Shown one piece after another: positions 59,343 to 64,000 of a stretch of 64,000 nucleotides of DNA. Made by a program: the position numbers and the translations under genes. The DNA is from an uncultured Geobacter sp. (GTDB lineage: Bacteria > Desulfobacterota > Desulfuromonadia > Geobacterales > Geobacteraceae): positions 48,176 through 112,175 of the forward strand of contig CAIWTU010000007.1 of the NCBI GenBank assembly GCA_903915655.1, given 5' to 3'. How positions within the stretch are numbered: position 1 is the stretch's first letter; every line of letters starts with the position of its first letter. The notes under the pieces were generated by a model. It ran no database searches. It was not told the DNA's origin and was given only the letters and a program-made list of their open reading frames with translations.

Positions 59343-59364
59343 TGGCTCCCCGTCGTGGACGAAC
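59343..59364 (-). pseudogene. tRNA 3'-end fragment (Asn-like)
   Basis: On the minus strand GTTCGTCCACGACGGGGAGC then CA. It aligns with the 3' end of the intact tRNA-Asn next to it (GTTCGAGTCCGCGCTGGGGAGC then CA) with two bases missing and a few changes. The 5' half of a tRNA is absent. Site of integration or of an ancient duplication. Confidence 0.65.
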
Positions 59365-59413
59365 TTCGCACTTTTGAAGGCATATTAGTCGAGACCGGAA
59401 CCGATTGTTGGAA

Positions 59414-59448
59414 ATGAAAAAGGCCATACCCTCATCGGATATGGCCTT
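59414..59448 (-). terminator. Terminator of tRNA-Asn
   Basis: AAGGCCATA pairs with TATGGCCTT; on the minus strand GGCCTTTTTC follows the tRNA CCA by a few bases. Confidence 0.8.
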
Positions 59449-59454
59449 GGATTT

Positions 59455-59530
59455 TGGCTCCCCAGCGCGGACTCGAACCACGGACAAGGTGATTAACAGT
59501 CACCTGCTCTACCGACTGAGCTACTGGGGA
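59455..59530 (-). tRNA. tRNA-Asn (GTT)
   Basis: A complete 76-base cloverleaf with encoded CCA: acceptor TCCCCAG with CTGGGGA, D-arm GCTC with GAGC, anticodon arm GGTGA-CTGTTAA-TCACC (anticodon GTT) and T-arm CGTGG-TTCGAGT-CCGCG. Adjacent tRNA fragments suggest it, or a copy, has been used as an integration site. Confidence 0.95.
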
Positions 59531-59610
59531 ATGTAGTTTCTCGAAAGGTGTCAGGCAATCGAGGCTTTGAATGGATCCTGACTTCAAGGAACCCCTCCCT
59601 GATAAAACCT

Positions 59611-59823
59611 ATGACCCAAAGAGAAGAAAATCTATATCATAGCATCACAATCGATGTCAAGAGAAATTCAAAGTCGCAAACCTGGATGATCGAGTTACAG
59701 TTCGTTTCCAGTTCGGAGCAGCAGCGTCGAAGCCTCCAGGATATGGGGAGATTGGCGGCCTCCTGTTCCTCCATAACCTACGAAGTTATTTTTTGCCTGG
59801 AAATTGCAGAAAATAACTTCTAA
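59611..59823 (+). CDS. Possible small hypothetical protein
   Basis: A 70-residue frame (MTQREENLYHSITIDVKR...) ending 4 bases from the end of the convergent phoH gene. An upstream extension to 59548 would start at a GTG. No ribosome site is strong. Composition is plausible; function unknown. Confidence 0.35.
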   Translation: MTQREENLYHSITIDVKRNSKSQTWMIELQFVSSSEQQRRSLQDMGRLAASCSSITYEVIFCLEIAENNF

Positions 59824-59827
59824 CTTA

Positions 59828-61216
59828 CTAAAGCAGATTTGCCGCGAGTTCAGCCAGCGCCGACCTCTCACCTTTGGTCAGGGTGATATGCCCGGCTATC
59901 TCTGAGCCCCTGAACCTTTCGACGACATAGGTGAGGCCATTACTCGAAGCGTCGACATAGGGGTTATCGATCTGGTAGGGGTCTCCGGTCAGAACGATTT
60001 TAGTGCCTTCCCCGGCCCGTGTGAGAATGGTCTTGACTTCGTGGGGGGTCAGATTCTGGGCTTCGTCAACGATCATGTACTGCTTGGGGATCGACCTCCC
60101 CCGGATATAGGTCAGAGGTTCGATTTCCATTACCCCGATATCGACGAGCTCCTTGTAACTCCTGTTCATCCTCCCTGCAGACTTCTCCGAGACCTTACCC
60201 CTCCCTCTGGCTTTTTTCCCTTCATCGCCGTAGCCTGAGAGGAGGTAGTCGACGTTGTCGAAGATCGGCTGCATCCAGGGGGCCAGCTTTTCCTGAAGTT
60301 CCCCGGGGAGGAAGCCAAGGTCCCTCCCCATGGGGAAAATAGGGCGGGAGACGAGGAGCCTGGTGTAGGCATTTTCATCCATAACCTTCTGCAGCCCCGC
60401 TGCTATCGCCAGAAGGGTCTTGCCTGTTCCTGCCTTGCCAACCAGTGTTACTACCTGGATGTCGTCGTTCAGCAGCAGATCGAGGGCGAAATGCTGTTCC
60501 CTGTTCTTCGGGTATATTCCCGATACTCCATCGCCGATGTCACGACGGAGCTGGACAATGGAATTATTGCCCGCATCAAAGCGGCCCAGAGCCGTATGTG
60601 CGGGTGTGCTTGAATCGGTAAGCATGATAACCTGGTTGGGCAATAGCTCGCCGCACTCGGTCGGAGCGACAGAGCCGGAACCGTAGAGCGTATCTATGAC
60701 CTTTCCTGTGACCTCACATTCGACAAGGCCCGAGTAGAGGTCTTCAAAATCTACTTTTCCGTGCTCGAAATCTTCGGCTCTCAAACCTATAACATCGGCC
60801 TTTATGCGAAGGTTGGTATCTTTTGTTACGAGTATGGTTGGATTCGTCCCGCTATTCATCACCGACATGGCAACAGCCAGAATCCGGTTGTCCGCTTTCT
60901 GCTCGTGCAGCTCCGCCGGGAGGGCCGACATCATCCCCTCCTGGTACATGACGACACGGAGTGTCCCCCCCTCGGGGAGGGTCACCCCGGACGAGAGAAC
61001 CCCCCGCAGTCGCAATTCATCGAGGTTGCGCGACACCTGTCTGGCATTCCTCCCCGTTTCATTCATGTCTTTTTTAAAACGGTCCACCTCTTCAATAACG
61101 GTAATGGGAATAAAGAGGGCATTCTCCTGAAACTGGAAAATGGCCTGTGGGTCGTGCAAAAGTACGTTTGTATCAAGGATGAAGTTCTTGATGATTGATT
61201 TACGCCTTGCTGCCAT
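59828..61216 (-). CDS. PhoH family protein with PIN domain
   Basis: A 462-residue PIN-PhoH fusion. The N-terminal PIN nuclease-like domain (about 10-150) has the acidic residues of FILDTNVLLHD and EEVDRF; the C-terminal PhoH ATPase has Walker A VGKAGTGKTLLAIAAG and the Walker B-like YMIVDEAQNLTP and TGDPYQID. Such PhoH2-type proteins unwind and cleave RNA. It is separated by 88 bases from the AOR gene end. Confidence 0.93.
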   Translation of the reverse strand: MAARRKSIIKNFILDTNVLLHDPQAIFQFQENALFIPITVIEEVDRFKKDMNETGRNARQVSRNLDELRLRGVLSSGVTLPEGGTLRVVMYQEGMMSALPAELHEQKADNRILAVAMSVMNSGTNPTILVTKDTNLRIKADVIGLRAEDFEHGKVDFEDLYSGLVECEVTGKVIDTLYGSGSVAPTECGELLPNQVIMLTDSSTPAHTALGRFDAGNNSIVQLRRDIGDGVSGIYPKNREQHFALDLLLNDDIQVVTLVGKAGTGKTLLAIAAGLQKVMDENAYTRLLVSRPIFPMGRDLGFLPGELQEKLAPWMQPIFDNVDYLLSGYGDEGKKARGRGKVSEKSAGRMNRSYKELVDIGVMEIEPLTYIRGRSIPKQYMIVDEAQNLTPHEVKTILTRAGEGTKIVLTGDPYQIDNPYVDASSNGLTYVVERFRGSEIAGHITLTKGERSALAELAANLL

Positions 61217-61304
61217 AAATGAAACTCTCTTTCCGCCATAGCCAGGCTATGCACTGTTAGAAGTTGAAGATTGCTATCGGGCGGTGAATCCCTTTGCAAG
61301 GGGC

Positions 61305-63485
61305 TCAGCAGGTCAACTGGGTGATTTTTACCCTTGCCTCCTCTGTCAGGAATTCCCACAATCCGAGTCGCTTCAGGGTTGTGATTGTCGGTATTCCGGT
61401 TTCGCTCCAGCCCCGTTGCCGATAATAAACCTGGATCAGTTTGCGTAGATCACCTTTGCGATGGTTCATCAGAGTTTCCCGTTTTTCTCCGATCGGCATG
61501 GACTCTATCTCGGCCAGGGGTTTATCCAGAATCCTGGCGAGCTCCCTGTCGTTATGCTCCTGTTCGGCCGTGTATAGCTGGTCGTCGGTAGAGCTGATAG
61601 CCCGGTCAGGGATCCAGTCGTATTTGACGGTATTCTCGCCGTAGAGCATCACGTTCATGACCCTCTGCAGGTTAATGTCTCGGTCGGTCATCTCGAAGAT
61701 CTCCTCCCATGTCATCTCCCTGCCCATCATCCCGTTGAAGAATTCGGCGTACAGCTTCTGCGAAGCGGGGTTGATGTGCATGTCTGTATTCGTTACCCTG
61801 CCGGATTCCGGGTTGAAGACATCCACCCAGGGGAGTTTGCACACCCCCATGTTGTCGTTGCCGAGACGGACCCGCGGGTAGGTGATCAGCGCACTGGCCT
61901 TGTCTTCGAACGTGGGAAATGCGCCGAGCAGATCTGCTTTAATGAGCCAGGCGGCGGCGTGATGCGCCCCTATGTCGCTGGCGGCCGCATAGGAGCCCTG
62001 CATGGAGAGTGAGCGATGCGTCCGGTAGAAGGAAAACGGGAGACCCTTGGTCTGCATGGCGAAGGTATAAAGTTCCGGCCTCGGATCGAGCCCAGTTCTC
62101 CCGGTATATTGACCGGCGACCCAACTCAGCAGCTCCCCCATCCCCTTGCCGGCAGTTTTTGCCATCACGGTCTCGCCGTGAGCCAGCTGGTGGACGAAGG
62201 CCAAAGCAGCACTCTCATCACCCCAGTTAAGTTCACCTCCAGTCCAATCCTCTTTCGTCAGGTAGCCCCGTTGGAAACATTCCATCAGAAAAGCAATGAT
62301 GGTGGCGGTAGTGATGGTGTCGATCCCGTAGTTGTCGCAGTGCCAGTTGGCCTCCATTATGAATTCGGGGTTCCATATCCCCAGGTTAGACCCGAAACCG
62401 GCGGCTGTTTCGTATTCCGGGCCGTCGACCCAGACCTTTTGGCCCTGGTGCGCGCCGGAAACGAGGGTTACCCACCCCCCCTTGGTGCACTGCAGGTTGC
62501 AGCCGGGAAAGCAGCCGTCCATACCCCGGTGCTCGAAGAGGTTCTCCTCATAGAATTTGCCGCAGATCTGCGGCGCCCTCGGATCAGAACCGCTCTGGAA
62601 GTTTTTGACCGGAAGACACTGGTACTCCGGTTTATTCATGAAGGTGATAAGACCGGCACTCCCCTTCCGGTACATTTTGAGCGACTTCGGGTCGACCTCC
62701 TTGACGACCTTGTGCAGGGTGGAGCCTGCCAGCCTAACCCTCTCCCAGTCAGCCGCACCGTAAGGGTTGTCGCCGTGCGGATAGGATGCAAGCACTACGA
62801 TAGCCCTGATTTTTTTATTCCGCATCACTGTGCCGAGGCCGGTACGGCCGGCCTGCTTGGTGCGGAAGATCCCGCGGCCGCCGGCCTTTGGCTTCGTAAC
62901 ATCGTAATAGTGGCTGTTTATACAACCAAAGGTTGTATTGTCAGCTCCCCTTCCTGTCGTCATAAAAGCGATATTACGCCTGTCGTAGCCTGCTGACTCG
63001 AACCGTTCGGCAATCGCCTTTTCCAGATCGAAAACCTCTTCCAGATCGGGTGCTTCCTCTACGGAAACCTCCTCTTTGAATCCGTCGATTACTATGATGG
63101 ACTCCCTCTCCGCCTTCCCCGTCACCTTGAGTGCATCAAAACCTGCGTATTTCAGGAAAGCTCCGAAGTAGCCGCCGAAGTTTGAGACTCCCGGTATACC
63201 GGTCAGGGGCGAAAGGGAAATAGCCATGGCTTTGGCCGTTCCGGGGAACTGTGGGATTCCCCCGAGTGGCCCGTTGGCAAGGATCAGGGGGTTCTCCGGC
63301 GCACTGGCACCGGTATCGGCGGTGATTGCCTGGTGGAGGAGGTAGAGCCCAAGGCTCCGGCCGCCGATGAAGTACTCCTTGAGCGCAGGATCAAGCTCAG
63401 AAGTGGTGATGGTGATACCGCCCATATCTATGTTAAGTATCTTGTTTGCATAGCCGTTCTTCAGCTTAGATTTGCTGTATTTCAT
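61305..63485 (-). CDS. Tungsten-dependent aldehyde:ferredoxin oxidoreductase-family enzyme
   Basis: A 726-residue AOR-family protein using a tungsto-bispyranopterin cofactor and a [4Fe-4S] cluster. The N-terminal domain reads IGGRSLGLYLLHQAI and ANGPLGGIPQFPGTAKAMAI, with the GYFGAFLKYAGFDALKVTGKA segment of the family. Cluster cysteines are in CFPGCNLQC (CX3CX3C) with a further Cys in GVCKLPW. Members include AOR and the BamB subunit of benzoyl-CoA reductase; without the Bam partners in view, the substrate cannot be told. It is somewhat longer than typical AOR (about 600). An AGGGGAACGG-like ribosome site precedes ATG 63485. Confidence 0.88.
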   Translation of the reverse strand: MKYSKSKLKNGYANKILNIDMGGITITTSELDPALKEYFIGGRSLGLYLLHQAITADTGASAPENPLILANGPLGGIPQFPGTAKAMAISLSPLTGIPGVSNFGGYFGAFLKYAGFDALKVTGKAERESIIVIDGFKEEVSVEEAPDLEEVFDLEKAIAERFESAGYDRRNIAFMTTGRGADNTTFGCINSHYYDVTKPKAGGRGIFRTKQAGRTGLGTVMRNKKIRAIVVLASYPHGDNPYGAADWERVRLAGSTLHKVVKEVDPKSLKMYRKGSAGLITFMNKPEYQCLPVKNFQSGSDPRAPQICGKFYEENLFEHRGMDGCFPGCNLQCTKGGWVTLVSGAHQGQKVWVDGPEYETAAGFGSNLGIWNPEFIMEANWHCDNYGIDTITTATIIAFLMECFQRGYLTKEDWTGGELNWGDESAALAFVHQLAHGETVMAKTAGKGMGELLSWVAGQYTGRTGLDPRPELYTFAMQTKGLPFSFYRTHRSLSMQGSYAAASDIGAHHAAAWLIKADLLGAFPTFEDKASALITYPRVRLGNDNMGVCKLPWVDVFNPESGRVTNTDMHINPASQKLYAEFFNGMMGREMTWEEIFEMTDRDINLQRVMNVMLYGENTVKYDWIPDRAISSTDDQLYTAEQEHNDRELARILDKPLAEIESMPIGEKRETLMNHRKGDLRKLIQVYYRQRGWSETGIPTITTLKRLGLWEFLTEEARVKITQLTC

Positions 63486-63792
63486 GTTCCGTTCCCCTCA
63501 GATGAGGGCAGCGGCCTTACCGCTACCCGTAATTTAACTGTTGTCCTCCGCCGTTTCCAGGAAAGGGAAACATATCATAGAGTATACGGAAGGGTCCAGC
63601 CCCTAATTGTCTGACGAGTCGGCAGAGTTGATTTATCAAATAACCCTGGCCCTCATAAAGAGGAGAGGTGCGTAGGCAAGGAAAAATAGTTGAAACCGGT
63701 AAAATGGCTTGATTCAGGGGTTGCAGGATTGTTAATAGAGTTCAGTATGGCGGCTCAGGCTCGACAGCAAAGGAGTTACCTTTTCTGGTTGT
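63486..63792. other. Gene-free region upstream of the AOR gene
   Basis: About 300 bases with no gene. A palindrome TTGATTTATCAA lies at 63629-63640 but its spacing does not fit an FNR site. No terminator for the following partial gene is clear. Confidence 0.35.
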
Positions 63793-64000
63793 TCAGGGTT
63801 CACCGGTCATCGCCAGCCTGAGCGCATCGAATTGCCCCTCCAGGTCGGCCAGACAGGCCTTGACGCTCTCCAGAGGGGCCTCCCCCCTGGCCGCCATTTC
63901 TATCTTGTATGCCGCCTCCCTCAGCCGTTCTCCTCCGACGTTGGCCGCTGCACCCTTGATGGTGTGGGCCTGTCGTTCCGCCCCGTTGGTGTCCCCCCCC
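63793..64000 (-). CDS. C-terminal Hpt domain of a signalling protein, N-terminus beyond window
   Basis: The last 68 residues of a protein, ending at TGA 63793. The histidine phosphotransfer motif AERQAHTIKGAAANVGGERL with the phospho-accepting His is visible, then REAAYKIEMAARG. Such domains are usual at the end of hybrid histidine kinases. The rest is outside the window. Confidence 0.85.
   Translation of the reverse strand, partial: GGDTNGAERQAHTIKGAAANVGGERLREAAYKIEMAARGEAPLESVKACLADLEGQFDALRLAMTGEP

Noticed and set aside
63629..63640. FNR site TTGATTTATCAA
   Set aside because: Half-sites are only 2 bases apart instead of 4.

Overview
The window reads as the replication-origin region of a deltaproteobacterium of the Geobacter type (Geobacterales/Desulfuromonadia). 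The evidence is a divergent dnaA/rpmH origin with dnaN, recF, gyrB and gyrA in one block, a secreted c-type cytochrome lipoprotein, selA, a tungsten aldehyde:ferredoxin oxidoreductase-type enzyme, a c-di-GMP-I type riboswitch and an FNR-like site, all fitting an anaerobic, sensing-rich lifestyle. Base composition is mixed and roughly balanced; parts of 52.8-54.9 kb look GC-richer by eye. I did not compute it, and the species cannot be named from the sequence alone.

Layout. 1-6.2 kb (minus strand): a partial iron alcohol dehydrogenase, a PAP2 phosphatase, a REC-PAS-histidine kinase, gpsA and a helical-repeat protein. 6.2-15.2 kb (minus): gyrA, gyrB, recF, dnaN, dnaA. 15.2-15.45 kb: the main oriC candidate with DnaA boxes; three more boxes lie between dnaA and dnaN. 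15.45-22 kb (plus): rpmH, rnpA, yidD, yidC, mnmE, mnmG, rsmG, with a parS-like site between mnmE and mnmG but no parAB after rsmG and no jag after yidC. 22-46 kb: mostly housekeeping genes on both strands (miaA, pyk with a dihaem cytochrome, tadA, an RluA-type synthase, lspA, ileS, cysS, glnS, ispF, ispD, selA, a K+ channel, htpX, rsmB), with an 8-bp tandem repeat array between ileS and lspA.

46-64 kb is more accessory. It holds an M24 peptidase behind an FNR-like promoter, a secreted trypsin-fold protease with a CFI-box C-terminus, a remnant of a Wadjet JetC-like condensin, and a small secreted protein behind a complete c-di-GMP-I type riboswitch (promoter, aptamer and terminator all visible). 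Next comes a segment bounded by tRNA 3'-end fragments (about 52.27-59.36 kb), next to an intact tRNA-Asn. That segment carries a class II photolyase, a decayed lipocalin, a SOUL haem-binding protein, two flavin-binding split-barrel proteins, a DUF1499 lipoprotein and an NAD-binding epimerase-like protein. It looks like a photo-oxidative stress cassette gained by horizontal transfer. The window ends with PhoH, an AOR-family enzyme and the C-terminal Hpt domain of a signalling protein.

Working together: the core supplies replication initiation, gyrase, membrane-protein insertion, tRNA modification (MnmE/MnmG, MiaA, TadA), tRNA charging (Ile, Cys, Gln), isoprenoid synthesis (IspD/IspF) and selenocysteine formation. 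The most interesting non-core items are the riboswitch-controlled secreted protein, the tRNA-bounded cassette and the orphan parS-like site.
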